Positions 23,201 to 34,830 of a DNA stretch of 64,000 bases are shown here, piece by piece (within the stretch, counting starts at the first letter, position 1; every line of letters starts with the position of its first letter). Below the pieces are notes generated by a model, which was not told the DNA's origin, made no database searches, and saw only the letters and a list, made by a program, of their open reading frames with translations. This stretch comes from Epiperipatus broadwayi (Eukaryota; Onychophora; Udeonychophora; Euonychophora; Peripatidae): contig JAQFVV010006342.1 in the NCBI GenBank assembly GCA_028023455.1, forward strand, positions 1,635,001-1,699,000. The letters are read 5' to 3'. Made by a program: the position numbers and the translations under genes.

Positions 23201-23559
23201 TTGTGCCAGGGATGGAAGAACCACCTATTGACAAGAAGAGTGACCACATTAGAGCATATCAGACATTACAGCAGGTGAGCCATCAAAGGGGAAAGAAAGT
23301 GAGACATAGGGCACCCATATTTAAAGTAGGGGATAGAGTCATGGTTAAAACCCCTCACATCAGTGATTTGGGTAAGTTCGTGTGCCGCAAATTTTGCAAC
23401 CTATATGAAGGCCCATACACTATCTGCCATAATCAAGGGGATAATGCATTTTGGGTGGACACTGGGCATGGAATCAAGGGGTCATATAATGCTCGGTCAT
23501 TAAAGCCTGCCTGGCCCTTTGCAAACAAAGGAAAAATCAAAGAACCAGGTAATACATAA
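20223..23559 (+). pseudogene. pol remnant: protease, reverse transcriptase, RNase H, integrase
   Basis: The opening 444-codon frame (20223-21557) holds the aspartic protease (VDSGSQISVMS near residue 82, and a degenerate ILIRTDFL second motif). It then holds the reverse transcriptase, with IRLCLDARQLN, FDLTASYWHIQL, MPFGLVNSGA and the catalytic YVDD at 21438-21449. A frameshift near 21555 leads into the RT connection and RNase H (FLGHLVG, QTDSSGYGLGA, TTEKEAL). Two more shifts lie around 22055-22135 (TTDHKSLEF is in another frame). An in-frame TGA at 22586 interrupts the H-x4-H and C-x2-C integrase zinc region, and another shift lies near 22800. Integrase catalytic blocks ALDFYGP, LSDHGTPF and NPCERVMREL are visible, then a GPY-type LYEGPYTI module. 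There is no chromodomain. Confidence 0.85.
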
Positions 23560-23610
23560 GTGTTGTACAAAAGGAGCCATTCAAAATACGCAAATGTATT
23601 TGAAGGCTTT

Positions 23611-23622
23611 TGGAGGAGGGGG
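23611..23622 (+). promoter_or_regulatory. Polypurine tract
   Basis: GGAGGAGGGGGT lies just before the 3' LTR start, the expected site for plus-strand DNA priming. Confidence 0.8.
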
Positions 23623-23624
23623 TA

Positions 23625-25126
23625 TTGTGACAGAATGGGTTCGAACCCAGTCACAAATAAAGTATTTAATTGGTAGTCATATATATGTATATATGTAAAG
23701 ATATATTTAATATTTAATTTTGTTATTATATGGTGGTGGTTATAAATACATAAACATGGGGGGGAGGAACTCTGTCATTTTTAATGATATATATATATAT
23801 GTGTGTGATAAATGCGTGTATAAATGAATTAAGTAGTGAAAAGAGAGAAACGAGATTTTTTTTGTTTCATGTTGAAAAAAACTAGAGTTTTCTGGCAGAA
23901 CGGGATTTTATTGTTCTGTTATATTAAAACAGAAAGTACGACATGAGTTATCACACTTCTACGGATCTGGTTATTCCACCTTGAAGATCGGAAGTGAGGT
24001 AAAAAAGAAGCTTCTAAAAACAATGGAGGGGGCTATAAAAGCGAGCCACCCACAATGCATAGGATCTTTTTCCGGCAGAGCTACAATAGTAAACAACTCA
24101 ACGAGTGAATATTTAAAACTATATAATGGTTTCAACAGACATGTCGGGGTAAGAAAAGCCGCATCGGATTCAAGCCCCTGATCCCAACTTACTGCAGCTG
24201 CCCCCATAAAACCAGGATACCTCGAATAACACATAATTCCAGCGTGGAATCAAATAAACCTCATCAGCCAACAGACATAGAAAAATCTAAGATCACTACC
24301 TTGAATGGCTAATTACCTAAGGAACGGAACTATAGAACAATAAATAAAATAAATAAAAATTGCTTCTGCTACTTCGCGGGAAAGCAGGTAAAGAACTCTT
24401 ATTATTAATCTGTTAAAAATCTTTTTTATAAGAAATTTTTGTGTTTTTATAATCAGTGAAGGTGACTTGTGAAATAACTTTATGATAATTCTTTAAAGTG
24501 TCACTCCGTTATGGACGTACGAAAGCAACGAGGGTTAAAAGTCACATGATACAAACTTTCGTAGTATTGATTTTCGCTACTTAAGATATGTTGTGAGATC
24601 TATGAGAGAATGATGTATGATTGCTATAAAAAAAGGGAAAAATGACAGAGTGTTAAATATTTTTTTTTTTTTATTCAATAAACATATATCAAGAAAGTAA
24701 AGTACTGACTCAGTTTGATTGTTTATAAAATCATTTTATTTGGTTTAGGATTGTTTAGATATTTTTAGACTTAAAAATAGAAATAAAAGTGAACTCTTTA
24801 CCCCATTCATAGCTACTCACGGCTATGCCATCACCCGACCATGAGACTGAGCTAGCTGGTGGTCAGAACCTCTCTCACATTCCGTAAATAGTATTCTTGT
24901 TGGTGATATATCTACTTCTTGTAATACTTATATCCGCATAAGTTTGGCGCTTGGTGTCCTTGGACGACCATAAATACGCGTTGGGGATATATCACAGTTG
25001 CGAGAATGACCATAAGTTTAAATAATATTTTTTAGGTTGAATTAATTAATTAAATATTAATACGCCTCATACAAATTTGATAGTACATACATGTCTAGTG
25101 AGAGGTAAATACGGGTTTTGTTATAA
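23625..25126 (+). repeat. 3' LTR of gypsy-like element
   Basis: It matches the 5' LTR from TTGTGACA to TGTTATAA and has one copy of the 160-bp unit. Its terminal palindrome contains a perfect GGGTTCGAACCC. The element ends at a (TA)n tract (25123-25134). Confidence 0.9.
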
Positions 25127-25134
25127 TATATATA

Positions 25135-28100
25135 TACACATACTATTGTATAGCATATCACTATTCAATTTCAATTATATGCACTTCTTAATTTTTTTAT
25201 AACTTTTTGTTTTCACTGAGTGTTTTTGTATACATATATGAAAAATCACAAATACTTTCTTACTTTTAGGATAGTTTTAAGATATCTTTTATAGACCCAG
25301 TGCATATTGCTAGTTGAAAATTCAAATATAAAAGTATCAAATCACCCCAACATTATGTTTTTCAAGAACACAACCTTGTGAATAAAAATAAAGTCTCAAT
25401 TTCAAACAGCATGGCCAAACAGTAACACATTGCTGAAAAAGGATATGACCAAGAGCTAACTACACTGCTGAAAAACATAATACTTGGAGGGATGACTTGA
25501 CATTTTATAATACATCAATATTATTGATATAGGTGTACTTTTTTATAAAAGTTTTTTTTATCTATATGACATTAATATATTACTTATAAAATAAAACAAA
25601 ACAATGAAGTACCAAAACAAACATTTATTTTACTTTGATCCTCTTATCAAATCTTATAATATTCTTTATATATCATATGATCTATTTTAAAATTAATTTT
25701 GACTATCATCTCAAATAATTTTATATAAAATCATATAAAAATAATATTTTTATATAAAAATTTAAATTATATAAATTGAAACATCCATTGAGCAGTTAGT
25801 TCTTGTGAGAATTTATAGTCAACATCTGCATAGATTTCCAAAATAAGAACATATTTTATTCTTTAAAATATGCACAGATAAATTTAACAAAATTTTCTAC
25901 ATCCATTCTTATACTATTACTTATTCTCAAAAACTATAAATAATCTTAACTTTAAACATAACTATTAAAAATATGAATTGAGACACTATAATAAGTAAGC
26001 TATTCCTTTATTCATTAAAAAAAAGTTTTTTAAATATATTATTCGTAATCAAATACCTATAAAATTAATTATCACCAGAAATGTACATTTTTTTATTTGT
26101 TAAAATTACTTAAGGTCTGACAAAAATATATTGAACATGAACAACTAGAAAAGAAATTTAAATAGTATTACAAAAACATCTGCAATATGCATTTGTACAA
26201 AAATTCTTGGTTTTTTTATTTTATTGTCTATCTCTCTTGGAAAATGATAAAAAAAAAATCAGTAGCTCATGACCATGTACATTTGAAGCTTGAAACAATT
26301 ACTGTTAAACTTTAATGTTGGTACATTTTCATTTACCACTGTCAAATTCCCTCCACTCACAACTCCGCTGTCATCCATTTCAGATAAATACAATAATGAC
26401 CATTACTAATCATTATCGAAACTAGAGATTATCTCTAGCACAGATATAAACTTTAAACCTTTGATGATAATTATTTATTTACAAGAACAATTAGAAGGGC
26501 AGATAAATATACAAAATGTTTATTTTAATATATGTGTGCACAAAAGTTTTTAATTTGTATCTACAGGAATAAACTTTCGAAAAACTCATATGTGTGTGAA
26601 ACAGAATCTTATGTTGAAGTGGTTAGTTTTCTTATAAACTGTTTAAATACGTGAAAAGTGAAAATTTTTTCTTGGTAAAAAGCTATTTCCAAGTAAATCT
26701 ATAATTTTTTTATATAATCTATGCATAGTTAACCATTCAATTTTTAGTCCATAATGGCTATCTAGTTTACCTGGAATATAAAATTTAAGGAACTATAAAA
26801 ACACTCACCTACTGGAAGAAGACTAACCTGATAAATAATATCTTATTTACTATGCACTTCCTGTATTCTTGTATATTTTAGCCCTGTTTTATTTAAAGTA
26901 AAACTGAGAGAATGATAATGATAATATAATTTCTGGTATAAGTTGAAAAATTTTAATAAAACAAGCAGAATAATAATTAGTATAACAATATGTAAATATA
27001 ACTACTTATAAAAATCACATTTTATTAATAATAAAATGAATAACTGAAAATAAAATAAAACTTAAAATAACAATTTATAATTTGGTTTGTTTTTTTTTTA
27101 AATGGCAACATTCAACAATTACATTTTTAAAAAAATTATTTTAATAAATAAATATCATTGTGGAAAACAAGTTAAAATCACTTGATATACATAGAAAAAT
27201 ATTTAAAAATAATTGAAAAATATTTTTTTATTTTACAAAATCATTTTCTTAAAAAATGTACTAGCCTTAAAAAAATCACAAATATTTAGATGATACATGA
27301 CAACAATATGTTAGTATATGTGTGTGTACAATGTAAATATTGCATATGCTTGTACACATAAATATTCTAATTACATCAAAGAAAAAAAAAAGAATAACAT
27401 AACAGTAATTTCTTTTAAGTAGATATTTTATATCTGAATCAAAAACTTTTCAGTATGTATACATATACATAAACTGAAAATAAAACAGATTTAATATTTC
27501 AATTTGAATATTTCACTAAAGTGATTTATTGGAAAAACAAATGGACACTTAAGAAGTTATTCTTCATTATATAAATTAAAAAAGTTAGTATCCTTTTTCT
27601 TAAGAAATTTAGGAAAATCCAAATCTTCATTTGATAACATATTTAATATATCTGGGTGCTAAGTTAAGGAATATTTAATTATTTTAAGTTAATTAATAAA
27701 TATCAATATTTACAAAGATATAACAATTAAAAAAAGGAAAAGAAAAGAAGAAATTAACTATAAATTTAAAATTTAACAATAAAATGATTTTTATGTTTGT
27801 TGATGACAATTTTAATTTAACAAAAACATTAATAACATTGTTAATTAGAAACTTAAAAATATAAATATTCTCATTTTTTTTTAAAAAAAAATTGTGTTCA
27901 TTAAGCTTTAGGGTATAGTTATAAATAAAATTGCTTAATATATAGGAGGAAGAGGTATGAAATGGCAGTGCTACTCAGAGAGAAAAAGGTAATTGGATGT
28001 ACAAATGAAGTTAATCACATTTATCAGATACTAGTCTTTTAGTCGATTTACTTTTTTCTGCAGCAATTTTTTTTTGAGAGAGATTTCAACATTTGCTATT

Positions 28101-28940
28101 AGTAAAATTGTTCAAATTGTGAATAAAAATTCATTCACCAAATTAAAAGAAAAAAATGGAGTCCATATCAATAATCAATAGAATTACTCATAAATTAGTA
28201 TGAACATTGTAATTATAGAAGAAAAATAAGAGATAAAAGAGGTACACCTTGCAATGGAATATATTTGTGAAGCACATTAACACATATCCCATGATAGTCT
28301 TTTAATATGTTTCATTTTTAAATTTCTTTAGTGTAAACTTTTCTTTCTGAGAAATTTAACTTGTCACTTAGCTATGTTCTTATGCTGTATTCTATCCTCA
28401 GCCATATTTTTCCAATGAAAGCAATTACTATTGCATTACTTTAATGTGTTTTTTGGAACATCTTTATAACAAACATAGTTTATATTTCCCATCAAATCTA
28501 TGATAAAGAATTTTAAAGAAATGTAGTTATTCATTAATTTCACATGCCTAATCTAATAAAGAAATGTTTTTATGATAGCAATTCACTACCATCACATTTA
28601 GTATGCTTAATACCATATTGCTGGCCATATAATCATGTTTTTATAATAGAATATTCTTAAATGAAGTTTTACTAGTGTCATCATATTATGTTAATAGAAG
28701 GTACATATCTCATTTCTATGCAATAAATTAAACAGAACAATAGCTCTATACCCCAGTAATTTAACTGAAGGAGATCAAATTATTATAATGAAATAATTTA
28801 TTTTTAACATATTAAAAGCAGCAGCAACACAAATCTGTATTACATCTCAATATACAAGTTCTGTAAAATCACTTTTAAAAACATACTTCATTAACAGCAA
28901 TATATATATAAAATGTCCGCTAATTAAAACAAAATTATAA
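25135..28940. other. AT-rich non-coding DNA
   Basis: No coding region, repeat boundary or hairpin that I could support was found in this 3.8-kb stretch. Confidence 0.55.
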
Positions 28941-29196
28941 TTATAATAAAAATAATAAATTTAACGATAATAAACTATTATGAACATTCTTTAAATCTGC
29001 AGAAGTAACTGTAATAAACTATTATAAACAGTCTTTAATCCTGCAGAAGTACTTGGTTAATTTCTTAAACCTGTCTCAACTGCCATTAAAATCATTGCAA
29101 CTGAGGCAGGTTAAAAAAATTAACCGCAAGAACTTCTGCAGATTTAAAGACTGTTATAGTAGTTTATTACCGTTAAATTAATTATTTTTATTATAA
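28941..29196. repeat. Foldback element (hairpin with short loop)
   Basis: The left arm 28941-29089 and right arm 29098-29196 are complementary over most of their length (shared TAAATCTGCAGAAGT and TAATTTATTTTAACC-like blocks). The left arm holds an internal duplication of the CTGCAGAAGTA block absent on the right. There is no coding potential. It could be a foldback MITE or a hairpin-RNA source. Confidence 0.7.
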
Positions 29197-29364
29197 TATA
29201 TATCACATGTGTGTTAAGTTTTCTGGCTAAAAACTAATTTAAGTAATAAGATATTCAACAATGGCAGCCACTTTCCAATAAATATGGCCATTCCAAACTG
29301 GACAAAATCAGAAAGATAAAATATATATGTATTAATTTTTTTTACCAATCCATGAGTCATATAT

Positions 29365-30045
29365 ATATATAAGTTAAAATAGAGCATCATTAAATTTCAA
29401 ATAAAGAAACTAATGGTCCAGTATATTATATATATATGGTCCGTATTATATATATAACCATTAAAAGCATACAGCTAAACTAGTCAATAAATAATCAAAA
29501 TTATGTCAAACTCAGAACTCAACCAGATTAGGCAAGAAAATAAACTAAACACTACCAATGGATTAACTGCTACAAGAAGATTTCTCAAGTGTAAAAACTA
29601 CAAAATAACAACATATTTATACTAAACATTACCCACAATTCTACTTACCTTCCATACACTATTAATATTAACAGAAATTTTAAATAAGTTAATTGCTTCA
29701 GAATCATAAACTCTTAATAATAATGATTCTTTAATTCTTCTTTTTATTTCATTTCTCTCAAAGAAGACAATATTAGCTTCATCAAAATTAATAGTGTGGT
29801 TTGTATCTTTTTCATGGATATATAAAGCAGAACTAAGATATTTATTTCTAACCCTATTTTTATATAACTTTATTTTTTCATTTATACTCAAACTATTCCA
29901 ACCTATGCATACCACATTCAAATAATCTTTATAAAATTGACCTTTTTGAAACAAAAACTACCCCATTAGAATTATTTAATCTCTTATTTCTATAACAATA
30001 ATTTCTTAAAGCAGCTTTATGAGATACAGACTGATAGCTATCAAG
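29365..30045 (-). mobile_element. Penelope-like element copy, minus strand
   Basis: The reverse complement matches 33240-34230 in order: a GATAGCTATC-like start, TCTCATAAAGCTGCTTTAAG, the nuclease region, then a 3' region ending near TTAGTTTCTTTATTTGAAAT. A deletion near 29930 removes the linker and GIY motif. The 3' region is interrupted by short (TA)n expansions (29360, 29431-29455). Confidence 0.7.
29622..29954 (-). pseudogene. PLE GIY-YIG endonuclease, deleted N-terminus
   Basis: This 110-codon frame covers the nuclease after the lost GIY strand. It has CIGWNSLSINEKIKLYKNRV (YIG-x-RI-x2-H-type), LSSALYIHEK, the NHTINFDEA histidine motif, an RRIKESLL segment with the conserved glutamate, and AINLF at the end. 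The order and spacing match the nuclease at 1.8-2.1 kb and at 33.6-33.9 kb. The start methionine is fortuitous, since it lies upstream of a deletion joint. A PLE uses this domain to nick DNA for priming; with the catalytic N-terminal tyrosines missing this copy would be inactive. Confidence 0.7.
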
Positions 30046-30104
30046 ATTAATTATAACTCTAAGGTTTAATTATAATGCAGTCATTATGTTAAGAGTAAAG
30101 AGTT

Positions 30105-30120
30105 AAGATCTATAATTAAA
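30105..30120. repeat. Target-site duplication of ORF1-only retroelement (left)
   Basis: AAGATCTATAATTAAA (16 bp) is identical to 33224-33239, with different flanking bases. Confidence 0.85.
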
Positions 30121-33100
30121 AGAGCAGGCAGGGCTGGAAAGTTCTGCCTTTTCTGGCTGCTGTTCTTAGTGACTAAATGTTTCAAAATTACTGGGTTATC
30201 TTCACATAACCAAAAGGTTTTAATTTATTTTAGCCTGTACTAATAATTAGTACAAAAGATGAGTTCTGACAATAATCTTAATTCTGAGTATTTCAAAGAT
30301 CAACTGTAAGCAGCAAGGAGTCAACAAATAATATGGATTCCATGGATAATGCTAGTCAAAGGTCAAGTCCACTCATAATAGATGGTAAGGAATCTTTTCT
30401 ACTTACTTCTTTAAATGAAAAAGTTAATCCTAATGAAGATCTTTCTCTAATAAATATTAATTCTAAATCTGAACCCTTTCCTACAAAAAATAGAGCTTCT
30501 ACAGACATCGTTAAAAAATAACAATAGCATTATTAATAAAAGTAACATTAATAACATTATTAATGATAGAAGGCCTATGAAAGCTACAGTAAAAAATAAA
30601 AATTCCAAAAGTCATCCTAAAAATATTAATCAAAAAGATTTTAAACACAATAAATCACTTACAAAGTCCAATCATTTTTATTTTGAAGAAAATTCTATTT
30701 AAATTATCATTAAGAAAATTCTATTAGATCTGAAATAGGTGAAGAAATCATTAAAATGTACTGAGTTTCCAGAAAGTCAAAAAGATAATGTTAGAAATCT
30801 TAAGGAAGAGATTGACCAAAATAATATTAAGATACCATGCTTAAACCTCAATACTCCTAACAAAGACACTTGCAAAAAGCTGCTTCTGCATCTACACAAT
30901 CTATTATAAATGAGGACAAGGTGCACAAAACAACCTATGCTAAAATAGTCCAATCTTCATCCAACAAACCTAGTTTGCAGTCTATGAATAAATATATAGA
31001 TAGTGATTTATTTAACTTATTTGATGAGTTGAAACCGAAGAGCTGCATAATAAGATATTAAAAAAGGCTATGCCTTATATAAGGCTGAATCAGTCTGAAA
31101 TCAATAATTTAATCTTAGATTTTAATGCTACTATTCCTGATCAGTTACATGGATCATTTTTGAACTAACATAGTGAAAAAACAATCATCCTTGCAGTTAC
31201 AAATAATCAAAAAAACCTATTTACATTTCCCACTGATAATCTATGCAAAGTGATTACAGCTAAGAATTTGTGGGTACATGTACACAAATTACTCCAACAG
31301 CCTAACAATAGGTGCATCATAATCGAATGTTATGACTTATTTCAGAAGCAAGTTGTGCAAAATTTCCCTGAAATTCCTGAGTGGCTTGGTTGTGGTTACA
31401 GTTGATATGGATAGACCAATCATATTGTCTGACCATATCAGAAACTGTTACTTGAATTTTGGAAAGACTGATTTACAAAAACTGCTAAAACTCTATGGCA
31501 CAGACACAAGATTTAATTATATCCTTGATAGAAGAGCTCAAATGCCCATCTTAACCAACTCTGTCATTTTTTTAATTGCTCTAACTAAATAAAAAACTCC
31601 ACTGGCCATTCCTACAATTTGCTGCACTGAATCTGCCCTGCTAATAATTTTGTTTTGGAACATACCACCGCAGTTTTTTTTTTTTTTTTTTGCTGGTTGA
31701 ATATGCATTTGGTGAAAGATTGCCCTGGGATGTTATGCAATCATTGCAATCTTAGAAGGTCAAAATTCCACCAATGTGATGGAACTGCTTCAATGAACAA
31801 GCATGCTACTTTACACTCTCATGAAGATGCACAACAATCAAAATCAGATGACCACTTGTGTTAGATCACTCAGAACTTAACAAAATGCCAGATTTTCAAA
31901 TTCCAAAATATACATGACCTCAAACAACTAATTTCCTGTTATCAGACCAAACTGATTTAACAGAAATTTTAGTGATTCTAAGTTCAGATCTGGGAATTCA
32001 AGAAACCAGACTGATCCACTTCTGGTACTGAAGCTCTTTCATCATACATTGAAGAGTCTGCTTTGTTGTATCCCAAGTACAAAAGGACATCAATAAAGTG
32101 GGAAAGAGAATCTAAAAGCTTCCCATTCTTCCTTCTTTTAGATGCAAGCTCAGACTCAAATAAAAGTTGTGCAAAAAATGATCAGTGTAATTTGAAAATT
32201 AAGGGGAAAAAATTAAAATCAGGTAATCATGAACCAATGCTAGTTTTGCATTAATTATTAAACTCTGCAGATAAGATCAATGAAAATCAGGAAAATATAA
32301 TCATGAAGACTGATATGAGTGAACAGGATCTTTTAAAGGTATTGGAAGATGAGGAAATGCAAAGTGACAGATATCATCAAGACAAGGATATAGAACAAAA
32401 AATTAGTGAAACTAACAATCTTGAAATGATACAGGACAATCTAGAAACAACAGCTTCTAATGATGAAGTCAAGACAAAAAGCAGTGATTACTTCAGTGAA
32501 GATAGAAGACTTATCATTTGTGACAAATATAAGGGTAGATGGGGACAGAACCAATATAAAGTTTGGCTCCACCTCATCATCTCTAAAGGAATTAAATGTG
32601 AAACATCGCAGAATTATCTTAGAATCTTAATTAGGGGAAAGGTAATTATGGAAGAAACCCTACGGCATGCCATTATTCCTGGTGGGACACAAATGATCCA
32701 CATCAATGCAGAGAAAAGCCTGGACAGTTGGCATATCACTATCACCAGCCATGGATGGCATATGGACAAGCTTTTTCATTGATACTACCAGTTTGAACAT
32801 TTGGGCCTTTGAGCAATTTGAAGGTTAAGAACCTAGGTTATTCTAAAAATTATTGATTAATAATGGTTTTCAAGTATGAAAATGATGCCTCAAAGATACA
32901 TACCAAACTAAGTTATTGAATACTAGTCACCGAGGCCTCTGGAATGAGGTGGGGTTTTTGTTGCAATTGTGGTTTAAATCTCTCTGTCATTATAAATTTA
33001 TTGATATATACTTGATAGAATAATGAGTTAAGTTTTCTATGACATATGAACTAAGAATGTAAATTCAAACAATTAAATCGGGGATGATGAAGCCCACTGT

Positions 33101-33223
33101 GGTTTCAATCAGATGTATCCATATAGACTTAATAAATTCATTGATTAAACTCTGTAAAACATAAAATGTAAAACTGTAAATTCAAATTTTAAATGAAGTC
33201 AATAAAGTTCTTTTGATATAAAG
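30121..33223 (+). mobile_element. ORF1-only (half-LINE-like) retroelement insertion
   Basis: A 3.1-kb insertion is delimited by an exact 16-bp duplication. It encodes fragments of a LINE-type ORF1 on the plus strand but no endonuclease or reverse transcriptase, even in decayed form that I could find. Its 3' end (AATAAAGTTCTTTTGATATA) is similar to the end of the L1/Tx1-like remnant at 41.85 kb. It lies at the centre of two head-to-head Penelope-like copies. The structure recalls half-LINEs such as mammalian HAL1; an internal deletion of a larger LINE is the alternative. Confidence 0.65.
30258..32782 (+). pseudogene. Decayed LINE ORF1 with zinc-knuckle region
   Basis: A first ATG near 30258 begins a broken acidic and polar N-terminal region (fragments to 31060), followed by a more structured segment. 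Around 31655-31800 a CWLNMHLVKDC block and a CNHCNLRRSKFHQC block resemble paired CCHC knuckles of nucleic-acid-binding ORF1 proteins. A 20-base poly-T expansion (about 31673-31692) lies just before them. An acidic stretch (32303-32480) precedes a final 159-codon open frame ending at 32782 with an LRILIRGKVIMEETL segment. Several stops and shifts separate these pieces. The protein would have bound element RNA; no function is expected now. Confidence 0.55.
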
Positions 33224-33239
33224 AAGATCTATAATTAAA
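33224..33239. repeat. Target-site duplication of ORF1-only retroelement (right)
   Basis: Exact partner of 30105-30120; the next base begins the right Penelope-like copy. Confidence 0.85.
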
Positions 33240-34255
33240 CTTGATAGTTATAAATCTGTATCTCATAAAGCTGCTTTAAGAAATTGTTATAGAAATAAAG
33301 AGATTAAATAATTCTAATGGGGTACCTTTGTTTAAAAAATATCATTTTTATGAAGATTATTTGAATGTTGGCTACTCTGATAAATTTGTTAAAAGTATTT
33401 TATTTAATAGTAATAATATTTGTAATGATGTAAATTGTAAAGGATAAAAAAAATATGATTTATTTCTTTGTCATTCAAATTGTCTTTTTATAGAATTATA
33501 TATAAAAATAATAATTTGTTTGGAAATAAGAAAATTGCTTGGGAAAAGAGTATTACTTTGAGTAATATATTAAATAATACAAAGGAAATTTTTGGTAGAA
33601 AAACTATTCCTGGAGTAGTGTATATTATCCCTTGTTTTTGTAAGAAGGTAATATAGGTCAGAGTAGTTTGAGCTTAAATGAAAGAATAAAGGTACATAAA
33701 AGTAGAGTTAGAAATAAATATCTTAGTTCTGCTTTAAAATCCATGAAAAAGACAAAGGCCACACTATTAATTTTGATGAAGCTAAGGTTGTCTTCTTTGG
33801 GAAAAATGAAATAAAAACAAGTATTAAAGAATCTTTATTAATAAAAATTTATAATTTTGAAGCAATTAACTTATTTAAAAGTTCTTTTAATATTAATGGT
33901 ATATGGGAGATAAATGGAATTGTGGGTAATGTTTAATTTTAAAAAGTTATTATGTAGTTCATTATTCTTGAGAAGTCTGCTTGTAGCAGTGTAACCATTG
34001 GCTGTGCTTTAGAGTTTAATATTTGGCTAGTCTGGTTGAGTTGAGAATTTGGGGTAATTTTGATTATATATATGTGTGTGTGTGTATGGTTTAATATAGT
34101 GGATCATTAGTTTCTTTATTTGAAATTTTGTGATGCTATATTTTAACTTATGAAACAAACTTTTTATTAAAGATTCACTACTTTGTATAATTGTAACTCT
34201 TTGTTGAATTCTATCCTGTTGTATTTCCCCAATAAAAGGTTTCGACATTGTATTT
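33240..34255 (+). mobile_element. Penelope-like element copy, plus strand
   Basis: This is the best preserved PLE copy: the end of the RT thumb (SHKAALRNCYRNKEIK), a linker, the nuclease, and an AT-rich 3' region matching the inverted copy at 29.4-29.6 kb. It is 5' truncated, with no RT catalytic motifs. Confidence 0.7.
33460..33936 (+). pseudogene. PLE linker and GIY-YIG endonuclease, frameshifted
   Basis: A 62-codon frame (33468-33656) encodes the linker and the first nuclease strand: RKTIPGVVYIIPCFC near 33600-33642, with GVVY standing for the GIY motif and a C-x-C pair as often seen in PLEs. After a one-base shift near 33650 the next frame gives NIGQSSLSLNERIKVHKSRV (NIG in place of YIG) and LSSALK. 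After another shift it gives HTINFDEAKVVFF, IKESLLIKI and AINLF. All main blocks are present in order but need two shifts. It aligns with 29622-29954 on the opposite strand. Confidence 0.7.
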
Positions 34256-34259
34256 TTTA

Positions 34260-34830
34260 GAATGTTTTTGAGATAATCATTATAAAATAAACAGGCCCTG
34301 CCCCTCCCATGAAAACTTTTTTAGTAATTTTTGTTGTCTAATCCAACAAAACAATTTTACAGTATTACATTCCACAATGTCATATCTACCATGGTGAAAA
34401 TCACGTTATGGAGCATCCATAAAAGAAATTTTTCTAAAACCCTTATATGCTGATGGGGGACTTCAATATAGTAAATAAAATAAAAATAAAAAGTCTACAC
34501 TAACCAATTTAATTTCCGTATTTGTATAACTATTATAAAATACTTTTTTACTTCATAAATCAAGCAGAATCATATTGGAGACTATGTTATATTTCAATTT
34601 TTAAATTTGCCTACTTAAAATACTGTCAAGATATTTAAATTTAACCACATTCTGAAGTTGTAACCATCTAAGCTAAAAATAAATATTTTTTCATCACTGA
34701 CTGACAAAAGATGAAGTTTTAAATATTAAATCAAAATCTTTATAGATAGCAATTATAGATCTGTAGTTTGTATATCATTTTTTGAATTAGAAATGATCCT
34801 ACTGTAAATGTAGAAGTCAAGCAGATAATA
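34260..34830. other. Non-coding DNA
   Basis: No gene was found. A GATGGGGGACTTCAATAT string at 34453 looks like a LINE motif on paper, but no neighbouring blocks support it. Confidence 0.45.

Larger units (their letters stand above)
17577..25126 (+). mobile_element. Ty3/gypsy-like LTR retrotransposon, full structure, frame-broken
   Basis: This element has two long LTRs, a candidate tRNA-Lys-type primer site, a leader with tandem repeats, gag and pol remnants in the order protease, RT, RNase H, integrase, and a polypurine tract. Pol order (integrase last) places it with Ty3/gypsy rather than Copia or BEL. Hand comparison of 262 bp of the LTRs (from 17920 and 23980) shows 8 substitutions and one 3-bp gap, about 3 percent. 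It lies in a (TA)n tract on both sides. Several frameshifts and one stop disable it. Confidence 0.9.

Noticed and set aside
34450-34475. GGGGGACTTCAATAT as a LINE GDFN motif
   Set aside because: Frame and neighbouring endonuclease blocks are missing on the plus strand.
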